Program-made: the position numbers and the translations under genes
Assembly: GCA_027068085.1 (NCBI GenBank)
Contig: JAMOUQ010000026.1
Location: 1-35,000, forward strand
Reading direction: 5' to 3'
DNA length: 35,000 nucleotides
From: Desulfobacteraceae bacterium
GTDB taxonomy: Bacteria; Desulfobacterota; Desulfobacteria; Desulfobacterales; Desulfosarcinaceae
In this document: positions 24,782 through 33,864 of the stretch, piece by piece
Layout of the letters: each line of letters starts with the position of its first letter
Position numbering within the stretch: position 1 is the first letter of the stretch
Notes under the pieces: model-generated
Seen by the model: the letters and a program-made list of their open reading frames with translations, nothing else
Told to the model about the DNA's origin: nothing
Database searches by the model: none

Positions 24782-25156
24782 TCAGTACACAAACACGGCA
24801 TCGGCTTCCATTGCGGCAATGTTCAGTGCCCCGGCAGCCGTGGTGTTTGCCCCTTCAACCAGGTTGTCTTCAGCTATGTGGCGCTCATTGATGCACGGAA
24901 CGCAAACCAGGAGTTCGCCTCCCAGTTCAAGAAAGTCTTCGAGCAGTTTCTTCAGTTCCGGGAATCCTCCGGGGGGCAACATGGTGTCCACATATCCTTT
25001 TTGGGCCAGGTAGACTCCGTTTCCCTGAAGAACAACGGTCGCCTTGATGTCCATGGCCAAAGCCGCATTGGCCATCACAAAAGGCATGGCGGCTTTTTCG
25101 GGATCATCACCGGCCTTCGTGCAGAAATAAATGATCTTTTCTTCATTATCGCTCAT
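24782..25156 (-). CDS. DsrE/DsrF-like family protein
   Basis: A 124-residue single-domain protein of the DsrE-like fold: start KIIYFCTKAGDDPEKAAMPFVMANAALAMD, middle VVLQGNGVYL and a CVPC pair (Cys85, Cys88) in ELLVCVPCINER. DsrE-like proteins pass sulfur as persulfide between partners such as TusA, or act in redox sensing. ATG 25156 follows AGGAAGGAAG; the frame is open upstream to 25399, but that stretch overlaps the QmoC-like gene. It lies 29 bases after that gene. TusA genes at the head of the same cluster make a sulfur-relay role plausible. Confidence 0.85.
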   Translation of the reverse strand: MSDNEEKIIYFCTKAGDDPEKAAMPFVMANAALAMDIKATVVLQGNGVYLAQKGYVDTMLPPGGFPELKKLLEDFLELGGELLVCVPCINERHIAEDNLVEGANTTAAGALNIAAMEADAVFVY

Positions 25157-25185
25157 TTTGACTTCCTTCCTTTTATCCGGATTAC

Positions 25186-26355
25186 TTATTGATTGTACTG
25201 CATTGCCCGTTGTTTGACTTTCACCAGATATAGTACCAGAGGCCTGTATAACTGGTGGGTCCATTTGGCGAACGGGACTTCCAGCACCAGCATGGGTACG
25301 GCTATCATCAGGTGGATCACGTAGACGTAGTAGGTCGCCAACGGCATCTCCAGCCAGCGGGTAAGGTGGATTACGATACCCGAGAATGTTGTCAGCCAAA
25401 GCAGAATCAAAAAGGCCCAGTCGGTGGAATGCGAGTTTTCATAGACTGTCTTGCTTTTCTTCAGGCGGCCCATGATGGCGTATGTGGTTCCGTAAAGAAT
25501 GGCGAAGGTGGCATAGTATCCCAGCAACCGGACGGGATGCCAGAGGGGGTAAAACTCGTCCCTTTGAAACCAGCGGATGCCGACCACCACCAGCAGGAAA
25601 ACCGTGCTGTATCCCGTCATGATAAGAAAATGCACCAGCCATTGCTTGCGTTGAGATGCCGTGCCGCAGCTTCCGAATCTCTTCTGGGTCAGAAAATGAA
25701 CGATAAATTCCCTTGCTTCCGCCAGATAGAGCCTCAGGGGAACTCCTCTTACGGACCGGTTGAGCGGTTGCTGCCGGTCAGATATGTCAAGTACCGGATA
25801 TTGGCCCGGATCACCCATGACGCCCTTGAAAAGCCGCCAGGCGTTCGACAGCAACAGAAACGAGAGTACGGCCAGCATAACCAGGTCCAGGACTTCTATC
25901 ACCCGGTTGGGAGCAAACACGTTCAGCGCGACCCGGTCGGTCAGCATGGGACCATGGTAGAAATAGAATCCCAGACCCACCAGGGCTGCTATCGCCAGGA
26001 TCGATAAGACTTCGAATGGCTTGGAAGTATAAAAAAGTCTCGATATCCCTGTCCAGTCGTAGGCCGATGTCAGGTAACGACGCAGCCCCATCATTACTTC
26101 CCCGGGATTTGCCAGCCGGGGGCAGGTTTCACTGCAGTCACCACAGTAATAACACAGCCAGGGTTCCGGGCTTTGGATCAGGCGGTCCTCCAGACCGAGT
26201 TGAAGATAGCGGATCACTTTGCGCGGAAACGGTGTATCTTCTGACGACAAGGAACAAACGGCCGTGCAATTGCCGCAATTGAAGCAGACCGAAGCGTCTG
26301 CCAGACCGAATTTTTCGAGGGTGTCTATAAGTTCCGGATTTACAGTGGCGCCCAT
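25186..26355 (-). CDS. QmoC-like membrane subunit: HdrC ferredoxin domain fused to cytochrome b domain
   Basis: A 389-residue protein. The N-terminal HdrC-like part carries two complete [4Fe-4S] motifs: Cys24/27/30/34 (CFNCGNCTAVC) and Cys68/71/74/78 (CYYCGDCSETCP). The C-terminal ~280 residues have about six helices and several His residues suited to heme b (for example in WLVHFLIMTGY, HLTRWLEMPL and YVIHLMI), like HdrE/NarI. QmoC of sulfate reducers has this layout and takes electrons from, or gives them to, menaquinone. Here no apr genes are beside it, so it is a Qmo-like paralogue in a MetVF context. It is the probable membrane anchor of the complex. Confidence 0.88.
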   Translation of the reverse strand: MGATVNPELIDTLEKFGLADASVCFNCGNCTAVCSLSSEDTPFPRKVIRYLQLGLEDRLIQSPEPWLCYYCGDCSETCPRLANPGEVMMGLRRYLTSAYDWTGISRLFYTSKPFEVLSILAIAALVGLGFYFYHGPMLTDRVALNVFAPNRVIEVLDLVMLAVLSFLLLSNAWRLFKGVMGDPGQYPVLDISDRQQPLNRSVRGVPLRLYLAEAREFIVHFLTQKRFGSCGTASQRKQWLVHFLIMTGYSTVFLLVVVGIRWFQRDEFYPLWHPVRLLGYYATFAILYGTTYAIMGRLKKSKTVYENSHSTDWAFLILLWLTTFSGIVIHLTRWLEMPLATYYVYVIHLMIAVPMLVLEVPFAKWTHQLYRPLVLYLVKVKQRAMQYNQ

Positions 26356-26405
26356 GGCCTTCTCTCCTGTTTTATCATAATGCGGTCCTGTTAACGTCCC
26401 GCGAC

Positions 26406-26687
26406 TTAAGCTTCGGCATCGAGTTTATAGGTAAAGTAGTCCCCGTCCTTGTCCACCTCCACGACCTGCCCGTATTTCCGGAGGGCCGCCACATACAGCA
26501 GGACCTGATCTGCCTGCAACTTGGCCTCGGATGCAATCCGGGGAACCGTTTTGGGCTCATCCTTGATTTGTTCTTTTATGGCCTTGATCAGCTTGCGCTG
26601 TTTTTTCATTTCCTGCTGGGCCCTGTCGATATATGCTTTGCGCTGTTTGCGCAGGGCCTTCATTGCTTCTTTGTCTGGCTTTCCCAT
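26406..26687 (-). CDS. Small basic protein, coiled-coil plus winged-helix-like
   Basis: A 93-residue protein, very rich in Lys/Arg/Gln in its first 45 residues (probable charged helix). The second half, from VPRIASEAKLQADQVLLYVAALRKYGQVVEV to the end, looks like a small winged helix. No ligand or metal motif is visible. It sits between the HdrA/QmoB-like and QmoC-like genes (76- and 50-base gaps). It could be a small structural subunit or a DNA/RNA-binding factor. I cannot choose between these, and no strong ribosome site precedes the ATG. Confidence 0.7.
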   Translation of the reverse strand: MGKPDKEAMKALRKQRKAYIDRAQQEMKKQRKLIKAIKEQIKDEPKTVPRIASEAKLQADQVLLYVAALRKYGQVVEVDKDGDYFTYKLDAEA

Positions 26688-26763
26688 TGTTTTCGCGTCC
26701 CGACTGGTTTAGAAGATTTACTTCACGATCAAAGGTCTCCGACAAAAACGAACATTTTTCTGC

Positions 26764-28677
26764 TCAGGCCGCCACGATGGCATCGACCATGGCCTCGTAC
26801 TGTTCCAGGGTCCAGCCGTTGATATCAAGGGCCCGGGATGGGCAGACGGCGACACAAATTCCGCATCCGGTGCACAGGGCCGGCGTGATTTGCGCCTGAA
26901 CCACTGTTTTGCCGTCCACCTGCCTTTCCTTCAGCTCAATGGCCCCTTCGATGGGGCATGCCTCCCGGCAAAGACCGGTGCCTTTGCATCTTTCCGGATC
27001 GACCCTTGCCACGAAGGGATCCAGCTCCACATATCCCCTTGCAAGCATGGCGGTCGTCTTGGCCGCTGCCGCCTGGGCGGCGTTGCAGGCTTCGCCAACG
27101 TCCATGGGGGCCTGGCAGGTTCCGGCAAGCAGAATACCGGTATTGGCAACTTCAACCGGGCGCAGCTTGGGATGGACTTCCTGCAAAAATCCGTCGGCAC
27201 CCACCGGCAGCTTCATCATTTCCACCAGTTCCTTGATTGGAGTCGGCTCCATTCCCGTGGCCAGAACAACCAGATCGACCGGCACATCTATCTGCTCGCC
27301 GAAAGTCAGGGTATCTTTGACACTGACCAGGAGGGGAAACTTACCGCCGGAAGACTTCTGGACCCGGGGAGGATCTTCGGGTTCGAACCTGAAAAAAGTA
27401 ACCCTCTGTCTCGAAGCCTCCCGGTAGACCTCTTCCTGGCCCCTTCCGTAGGTACGGATATCGCGGTAAAAGTCGAAAATCTGCGTTTCCGGAAAAGAGC
27501 TGCGGATCTGCACGGCAGCCTGAAGCGTGGCAGCACAACAGGTGCGCGAACAATACTCGTTCAGGCGGCCGTCCTGATCGGGTTCGTGGATTCCTGGTAT
27601 CTGGCGGCTCCCGACACAGTGGATAAAGGCCATCCTTCTTACCGGCTTGCCTTTTACCTGCAAAAACCTGCCCCTGCGATCAGGATACCTGGCTATCAGT
27701 TCGACAAGTTCGGCCAATGTTATCACCTTGTCCGAATGCAGGTAGCCGTATTCTCCTTCTCCGGGAACGTAGGACCGGAAGCCGGTTGCCATGACTATGG
27801 CGCCGGTTTCCAGGAATATCTCCTGCTCCTTGTCAGGCACATCACCCGGGAAGATGCCGGCAGCAGGCAAAAATTCTCCTTTTTCAAGATGATCCATCCT
27901 GATTTTCTGGGGCTCGGCGGCAGAATACGGCTCTTCCGGAGGTTTGCGTTTCAGGGTCAACCTGAAGTTGCCCACGAATCCTTCAAACCCGACTACTTCC
28001 GTGCATGAATAAATGGTAACCTTGTCATTGGCCATTGCCTTGGCGGCAATCTGCGTAATTACTTCCTCGGCCTGCTCGCCGGTAGGAACCAGCCGCCCGA
28101 GACTGGCTGTCCGGCCGCCTATGAACGGAGATTTCTCAATCAGGGCGACCTCCAGTCCCCGGCAGGCCAGGTCACAGGCCGCCCGGAGACCGGCCACGCC
28201 AGCGCCGATAACCGTGGCATGACGGCGGGCCTCCACCCTGATCGGCTCCAGCGGCTGCAGGCGCAAGGCCTTGGCCACAGCCCCGGCAACCAGGCCGGTT
28301 GCCTTTTCGGTAGCCTGATCGCCGTGGTGAACCCAGCTCACCTGCTCCCTTATGTTGGCATGCTCGTAAAGATATGGATTCATGCCGGCCCGCTTTATGG
28401 CACCTCTGAAGGTAAGTTCATGCAAAGAAGGCGCACAAGAAGCCACCACGACACGATTGACCTTGCCATCTCTGATGTCGTTTTGAATCAGCTCCTGGCC
28501 GGGATCCGAACACATGAAGGTGTTGGTGTGAACAACCGCCACCCCATCCAGGTCCTTGACATTCTCGGCCAGCTTCTCCACATCGACATGGTCGGAAATA
28601 TTGCCGCCGCAATGGCAGATATAGATGCCGACTTTTTTCTGCTCGCCTGTTGCCTTCTTTTCTTGATTGGTTGACAT
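26764..28677 (-). CDS. hdrA: HdrA/QmoB-like flavin iron-sulfur protein, long form
   Basis: A 637-residue HdrA-family protein. The N-terminal domain starts with ICHCGGNISDHVD (Cys21, Cys23) and has MCSDPGQ and SCAPSLHE, the usual extra cluster region. An FAD fold follows (VIGAGVAGLRAACDLA, EKSPFIGG, later VMATGF and LLAGTC). At the C-terminus are two ferredoxin motifs. The second is complete (Cys602/605/608/612). The first reads Cys564-x2-Thr567-x2-Cys570-x3-Cys574, with Thr in place of the second cysteine. HdrA-type flavins can bifurcate electrons; whether this one does is unknown. It is downstream of a second, shorter HdrA-like protein, as QmoA/QmoB pairs are. Confidence 0.9.
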   Translation of the reverse strand: MSTNQEKKATGEQKKVGIYICHCGGNISDHVDVEKLAENVKDLDGVAVVHTNTFMCSDPGQELIQNDIRDGKVNRVVVASCAPSLHELTFRGAIKRAGMNPYLYEHANIREQVSWVHHGDQATEKATGLVAGAVAKALRLQPLEPIRVEARRHATVIGAGVAGLRAACDLACRGLEVALIEKSPFIGGRTASLGRLVPTGEQAEEVITQIAAKAMANDKVTIYSCTEVVGFEGFVGNFRLTLKRKPPEEPYSAAEPQKIRMDHLEKGEFLPAAGIFPGDVPDKEQEIFLETGAIVMATGFRSYVPGEGEYGYLHSDKVITLAELVELIARYPDRRGRFLQVKGKPVRRMAFIHCVGSRQIPGIHEPDQDGRLNEYCSRTCCAATLQAAVQIRSSFPETQIFDFYRDIRTYGRGQEEVYREASRQRVTFFRFEPEDPPRVQKSSGGKFPLLVSVKDTLTFGEQIDVPVDLVVLATGMEPTPIKELVEMMKLPVGADGFLQEVHPKLRPVEVANTGILLAGTCQAPMDVGEACNAAQAAAAKTTAMLARGYVELDPFVARVDPERCKGTGLCREACPIEGAIELKERQVDGKTVVQAQITPALCTGCGICVAVCPSRALDINGWTLEQYEAMVDAIVAA

Positions 28678-28724
28678 TGCCTTGTCGCTCCTTTGAACAG
28701 CCTTACTGCTTCAATTCCAGCCGC

Positions 28725-30029
28725 TCAGGCCGCCCGGCCCGAGGCCGATGAATTTAGATAATTGGAGGCTTCCATGGCAGCCGCCCCTGCCTCGGCGATG
28801 GTATCGACGATATCCTTGGGGCCGGCGGCGACACCGGCTACGAAAACGCCTTCCATTTCGGTCAGGGTGGGCGCAAGCTTGGGCCGGACGCACTTGATGA
28901 AGGCATCATCACCGGTTCCCACCGGACATATGCCGGCCGGGTTCCAGTCCGGCACCATTCCCAGTGACAGGACCACCAGATCGTGCTCCCGCCGGACAAC
29001 GCGGCCGTCTCCTTCTTGCTCTTCGATTCTCAACAGAACATTGTGGTTTTCTCCCTGTTCTATCCGGCCCACCTTTGCCTTGACGAATTCAATCCCCATG
29101 GCCTTGGCGTTCTGGAAAAACTGCTCATAGCCCTTGCCGAAAGCCCGGATGTCCATGTAATAGATAGTTATGTCAGCCAGGGGCAGGGCTCCGGAAAGCA
29201 GCATTGCCTGCTTGATGGCGTACATGCAGCACACCCTGGAGCAGTACGAAATGCCCAGGCTCAGGTCACGCGAACCGGCACACTGGACATAAGCGATGGA
29301 ATCCGGTTCCTTGCCGTCCGATGGCCGGATCACCCGCTGGTAAGGACCATGGGGCGCCAGCAACCTTTCCATCTGGAGGGAGCTGATGACATTGGGAATT
29401 TGACCCTGTCCGTACTCCTTTTTCTGGTCCATGGGGGTCAGTTTGAATCCGGTCGCAAGCACCGCCGTTTTGGCTTCTATGACAAAATCTTCCGGCTGCT
29501 GGAAGTAATCTATTGCTTCGGTGGGACAGACTTTGGCGCATTTCCCGCACAGGGCGCAGTGTTCGACATCGATCAGGGCCAACTGGGGAATGGCATTTGA
29601 AAAAGGAATGTAAACCGCCTTGCGCAGATTGAAGCCACCCTGCTCCTGGTCAGGAACGTAAACCGGACATTGATATTCGCACTGCCGGCACCCTATGCAT
29701 TTGTCAGGATCGACGTAACGGGGTTTCTGGGTTATGGATGCCTTCAGCCGCCCTTGGGAACGATCAAGGGAATTGACCTCACAATAAGTAAAAAGATCGA
29801 TATTGTCATGATGGGCTGCGGCAGCCATTTTGGGGGTGGTAATGCAACTGGCGCAGTCGAGGGTGGGGAAAACCTTGGACAGGCGTATCATCTTTCCCCC
29901 AATGGTGGCATCTTTCTCAATGACAGCCACCTTGAAATCCTGATCGGCCAGATCCAGGGCTGACTGGAGCCCTGCTATCCCGCCTCCAATTACCAGGGCA
30001 TCGTATTGTAAACGAAGTGTTTCTTTCAT
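28725..30029 (-). CDS. hdrA: HdrA/QmoA-like flavin iron-sulfur protein, short form
   Basis: A 434-residue HdrA-family protein lacking the N-terminal extra domain of the long form. FAD binding: ALVIGGGIAGLQSALDLA and EKDATIGGKM, followed by TLDCASCITTPKM. Two full [4Fe-4S] motifs lie mid-protein (KCIGCRQCEYQCP and HCALCGKCAKVCP), and the second FAD part includes VLATGF and the late AGVAAGPKDIVDTIAEAGAAAMEAS. Size and order before the long form match QmoA before QmoB. ATG 30029 follows CAAGGAGAAA; the open frame continues to 30155 without a ribosome site. Gap 30030-30159 holds a hairpin. Confidence 0.9.
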   Translation of the reverse strand: MKETLRLQYDALVIGGGIAGLQSALDLADQDFKVAVIEKDATIGGKMIRLSKVFPTLDCASCITTPKMAAAAHHDNIDLFTYCEVNSLDRSQGRLKASITQKPRYVDPDKCIGCRQCEYQCPVYVPDQEQGGFNLRKAVYIPFSNAIPQLALIDVEHCALCGKCAKVCPTEAIDYFQQPEDFVIEAKTAVLATGFKLTPMDQKKEYGQGQIPNVISSLQMERLLAPHGPYQRVIRPSDGKEPDSIAYVQCAGSRDLSLGISYCSRVCCMYAIKQAMLLSGALPLADITIYYMDIRAFGKGYEQFFQNAKAMGIEFVKAKVGRIEQGENHNVLLRIEEQEGDGRVVRREHDLVVLSLGMVPDWNPAGICPVGTGDDAFIKCVRPKLAPTLTEMEGVFVAGVAAGPKDIVDTIAEAGAAAMEASNYLNSSASGRAA

Positions 30030-30127
30030 CAGTATTTCTCCTTGCTTTCCGCGCGGCCCCGGGCCGCCAAGCAAGCGGATAAAAGCAATGGTCCTTTCCC
30101 GCCGGTGCTTTGTCGGCCGTTTTCCCG

Positions 30128-30149
30128 CCCGGAGGCAACGGCCTCCGGG
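30128..30149 (-). other. Intra-operon hairpin between the MvhD-like and HdrA-like genes
   Basis: CCCGGAGGC (30128-30136) and GCCTCCGGG (30141-30149) form a perfect 9-bp stem with a 4-base loop, ~10 bases after the MvhD stop on the - strand. No U tract follows. It may stabilise the 5' part of the mRNA or act as a weak attenuator, which would favour the sulfur-relay/MvhD genes over the large flavoproteins. Confidence 0.5.
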
Positions 30150-30159
30150 TGACAAGGAT

Positions 30160-30588
30160 TCAGGCCGCCTTGTCCAGCACCGGCGGCCCCAGCTCGGAGA
30201 TCAATTCGTTCATATCGTTGACCTCTTTCAAAAAAGCCCGGTTGCATACCGTGCAGATGGAAGTCAACCTGAGTCTGCGGATATCCAGGCCATTTTCCTT
30301 CATCAGCTGATAGACCCGGTCGATCCGTTTGGCCAGGGCGTGGTAAGCCCCTTCGTAAGGGCATTCTTCACCGCAAGACATTATGATGATTCCGCTGATG
30401 CCCTTTTTGAAGCAATCCAGATAGAACTGCTCCGGGAAAAGCACCGGAGCCCTTACCCGGATAATGTAAGTATTGGCGGGATAGGTCGAGTGGGCCTGGC
30501 CAACGGAATTTGCCCCCGGGTAAGCGCAATTTTCCGTCGCCATGATCAGAATCTTTCCCTTGCCGGTCGTGTCTTTCTGGCTCGCCAT
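30160..30588 (-). CDS. mvhD: MvhD/FrhD-type iron-sulfur electron-transfer protein
   Basis: A 142-residue soluble protein of the MvhD family, which carries one [2Fe-2S] cluster and links hydrogenases or dehydrogenases to HdrA. Cysteines fit the family pattern: Cys21 (NCAYPGANS), Cys59, Cys72 and Cys76 (SCGEECPYEGA), Cys112 and Cys115 (ICTVCNRAF). QmoB proteins carry this domain as a fusion; here it is a separate gene, as in methanogens and in the acetogen MetVF-Hdr set. ATG 30588 follows AGGCAGG, 10 bases after tusA. The frame upstream overlaps tusA and is not used. Confidence 0.88.
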   Translation of the reverse strand: MASQKDTTGKGKILIMATENCAYPGANSVGQAHSTYPANTYIIRVRAPVLFPEQFYLDCFKKGISGIIIMSCGEECPYEGAYHALAKRIDRVYQLMKENGLDIRRLRLTSICTVCNRAFLKEVNDMNELISELGPPVLDKAA

Positions 30589-30598
30589 GAGAACCTGC

Positions 30599-30853
30599 CT
30601 ATTTCTTTCTGCGAACAAAGTGCTTGTCATAACCGTCTGCTTCAACCACTCCAAGATATTCATGACCCACTTTATTGGCCCAGGCCGGAATATCCTTCCT
30701 GGTCCCGGTGTCATTGGAGTAGACTTCCAGGACTTCGCCCACCTTCACTTTTCCGATTCCCTTCTTGGCCTCCAGCAGGGGTCCGGGACAGGCGCTGCCC
30801 CGTGCGTCCACCGTGCTTGCCACTTCTATGCTCGTAAGATCCAGATCGTTCAT
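30599..30853 (-). CDS. tusA: Sulfur carrier protein TusA family
   Basis: An 84-residue TusA protein with the hallmark VDARGSACPGPLLEAKK; Cys22 in the Cys-Pro-x-Pro motif carries the persulfide. GEVLEVYSNDTGTRKDIPAW is the typical second half. TusA passes sulfur in thiolation, and in sulfur oxidisers to sHdr and Dsr proteins. The ribosome site is AAAGGAGG. It follows a cysteine-less relative by 19 bases. Confidence 0.92.
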   Translation of the reverse strand: MNDLDLTSIEVASTVDARGSACPGPLLEAKKGIGKVKVGEVLEVYSNDTGTRKDIPAWANKVGHEYLGVVEADGYDKHFVRRKK

Positions 30854-30872
30854 TTTGACCTCCTTTAATTGA

Positions 30873-31142
30873 TTATGCTTTTGTCAGTTTTGAATTCGCT
30901 CCCGAACCTGATTTTTTTCTCAGACTTATGGTGAAATAATTCTCCATGCTGCTGATATCCAGAACCAGGTATGCGAACCTTTTCAGAACCTTGAGAATAT
31001 CATCAACTGTGGAGCGATCTCCCACTTTGATCTTCAGAATGCCGCCGACATCGAGATCCTCGAAGGCCAGGGTTACTTTCAGCAGCCCGAACGGTGCCAT
31101 TATGCCTCGTATATCCAGCTCTTGCTCCTTTGCCACATTCAT
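30873..31142 (-). CDS. TusA-like fold protein lacking the active-site cysteine
   Basis: An 89-residue protein aligning with TusA: ELDIRG-IM-APFG-LLKV against VDARG-SA-CPGP-LLEA. The cysteine is Ala16 and the second proline is Gly. GGILKIKVGDRSTVDDILKVL matches the rest of the fold, and there is no cysteine anywhere in the protein. It is the first gene after the sigma-54-type promoter, so it is probably made in at least equal amount to TusA. ATG 31142 is about 20 bases from the expected transcript start; an in-frame ATG at 31178 overlaps the promoter and is rejected. It cannot carry persulfide on a cysteine, so a binding or regulatory role is more likely. Confidence 0.8.
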   Translation of the reverse strand: MNVAKEQELDIRGIMAPFGLLKVTLAFEDLDVGGILKIKVGDRSTVDDILKVLKRFAYLVLDISSMENYFTISLRKKSGSGANSKLTKA

Positions 31143-31173
31143 TAGACCACGCCCTGTTGTTTGCCAGTTAAAG

Positions 31174-31189
31174 AGCAAGGATGATGCCG
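31174..31189 (-). promoter_or_regulatory. Sigma-54-type promoter of the TusA-Hdr-MetVF operon
   Basis: On the - strand, CGGCATCATCCTTGCT carries GG-N10-GC with exact spacing and the strong TTGCT -12 half. Against TGGCACGNNNNTTGCW, the main mismatches are the first base and the sixth and seventh positions. Transcription would start near 31163, leaving a ~20-base leader. The divergent neighbour at 31361 encodes a sigma-54 activator, which supports the call. Confidence 0.7.
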
Positions 31190-31244
31190 GCCGAAGCCAG
31201 GGGCCGCATAATTTATCGCTATATTTTTTTCTGATATATCACGC

Positions 31245-31320
31245 TGTTAAGATATGCGTGGCCGCAGTATGACCTGCTGTAATGTTTGGGTTGCTAAAAC
31301 GGTGTTCAGGTGTTAAGATA
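31245..31320. promoter_or_regulatory. Paired direct repeats, candidate activator sites
   Basis: TGTTAAGATA occurs at 31245-31254 and 31311-31320, 66 bases apart on the same strand. Relative to the presumed sigma-54 start they lie at about -82 and -148, the usual zone for activator binding. Further GTTAA units occur at 31335 and 31343. Assignment to the activator is inference. Confidence 0.4.
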
Positions 31321-31332
31321 ATAATTAAATAT

Positions 31333-31360
31333 ATGTTAAATTGTTAAAAAGGTATTTAAC

Positions 31361-31362
<2 letters not shown>
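31333..31362. promoter_or_regulatory. Inverted repeat overlapping the activator start codon
   Basis: ATGTTAAAT (31333-31341) and ATTTAACAT (31354-31362) are perfect 9-base arms with a 12-base spacer. The right arm includes the AT of the activator's start codon, and the spacer holds its ribosome site (AAAAAGG). A protein bound here, or the hairpin in RNA, would block translation or transcription of the activator, which suggests autoregulation. Confidence 0.5.
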
Positions 31363-32743
<1,381 letters not shown>

Positions 32744-32785
32744 TAATTTCTTTGAGAAATTTTTGTCGAAAAGGACAAATCAACA

Positions 32786-33787
32786 ATGGGCTGGAAGATC
32801 GCAACCGGGGTCGCCGAAATCATTAGAAAGGCAGCCGATTTTGAAGACATCACCAGGGACGAAGCCCTGCTTCTCATGCGACTGGAACTGCAGAGCAATG
32901 AAGTTTACGCCCTCATGGCAACCGCCGACCGGATGTCCCGGCAGGCCTTTGGCGGCAAGGGTGAAAATCATTTTCATATCGGCCTCAACGTGGCCCCCTG
33001 CCCCATGAACTGTCTGTTTTGCTCACTGACGGTCAAAAGCGGAATCTTTACCGAAAGCAGGGTGTTCGGTGAAGATCAAATCCTGGCATGGGCCAGGCAG
33101 GCCGAGGAACAAAAGGCCGACGCCCTCAATCTGATGACAACCGGTAACTTCGCATTCCAACGCCTGCTTCAAACCGGCAAGATGCTGAAAAAAAACGTTT
33201 CAGTCCCTCTGGTCGCCAACACGCGGGACATAAACCACAAAGAGGGCGAGGCCCTCCTGGATGCCGGTTTTGTGGGCGCATACCATGCCATCCGCCTGGG
33301 AGAAGGCCGGGATACTCCCTTTGACCGTAACAGGCGCATTGCAACAATCAAGGTCTTCCGGGACGTGGGCCTGCAGTGGATGAATTGTGTCGAGCCGGTG
33401 GGGCCTGAACACAGCCATGAAGAGATCGTAGAGCTGATGTTCCTGGCCCGCGAACATGGCGCCACATACAGCGGGGTGATGCGCAGGATAAACTTTCCAG
33501 GCTCGCCCATGGAAAAATACGGCATGATAAGCGAGAGAGAACTTGCACGCCAGGTGGCCGTATCACGGCTTGTAATGGGTAAAGTCCCCCGCGCTCATTG
33601 TACCCATGAACCCAACACGGCTTCGCTAATGGCCGGTGCCAACCTTCTGTTCCCTGAAGTAGGCTCCAGCCCGCGCGACGGGCATGCCGACACGGCAAAG
33701 GGCCGTGGGCAAAGCCTGGTGCAGTGCCGGCAGATGCTGCGGGAAATGGAATGGGAACCCGGATTGCCGTCGAATTGCTTCTTGTGA
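32786..33787 (+). CDS. BioB/HydE-like radical SAM protein of unknown function
   Basis: A 333-residue radical S-adenosylmethionine enzyme. The cluster motif is Cys72-x3-Cys76-x2-Cys79 (APCPMNCLFCS). LMTTGNF, an AFHAIRLGEG-like stretch and NCVEPVGPEHSHEEIVELMFLAREHGATYSGVMRR place it in the BioB/HydE/PylB class of TIM-barrel enzymes with a BATS-like end. The residues that define true biotin synthase (the second-cluster cysteines in their usual context and HNLDT-type motifs) are not seen, and no bio genes are near, so I do not call it BioB. It starts 42 bases after the activator (AAAAGGAC site) and precedes an ABC uptake system, which suggests it modifies an imported small molecule. Substrate unknown. 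Confidence 0.8.
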   Translation: MGWKIATGVAEIIRKAADFEDITRDEALLLMRLELQSNEVYALMATADRMSRQAFGGKGENHFHIGLNVAPCPMNCLFCSLTVKSGIFTESRVFGEDQILAWARQAEEQKADALNLMTTGNFAFQRLLQTGKMLKKNVSVPLVANTRDINHKEGEALLDAGFVGAYHAIRLGEGRDTPFDRNRRIATIKVFRDVGLQWMNCVEPVGPEHSHEEIVELMFLAREHGATYSGVMRRINFPGSPMEKYGMISERELARQVAVSRLVMGKVPRAHCTHEPNTASLMAGANLLFPEVGSSPRDGHADTAKGRGQSLVQCRQMLREMEWEPGLPSNCFL

Positions 33788-33864
33788 CCGGCACTGATGA
33801 ACTGGCAAAGATCAGGAGACCTTTTCCAAGAACCGGGACGACGAAATTCAAAGGAATAAGAATT

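Noticed and set aside
26890-28008. 372-codon plus-strand open frame opposite the long HdrA-like gene
   Set aside because: Antisense of a gene with clear FAD and ferredoxin motifs; no recognisable domain or ribosome site.
32786-33787. Assignment of the radical SAM gene as biotin synthase bioB
   Set aside because: Lacks the usual BioB motifs beyond the SAM-cluster cysteines and no biotin genes are near.
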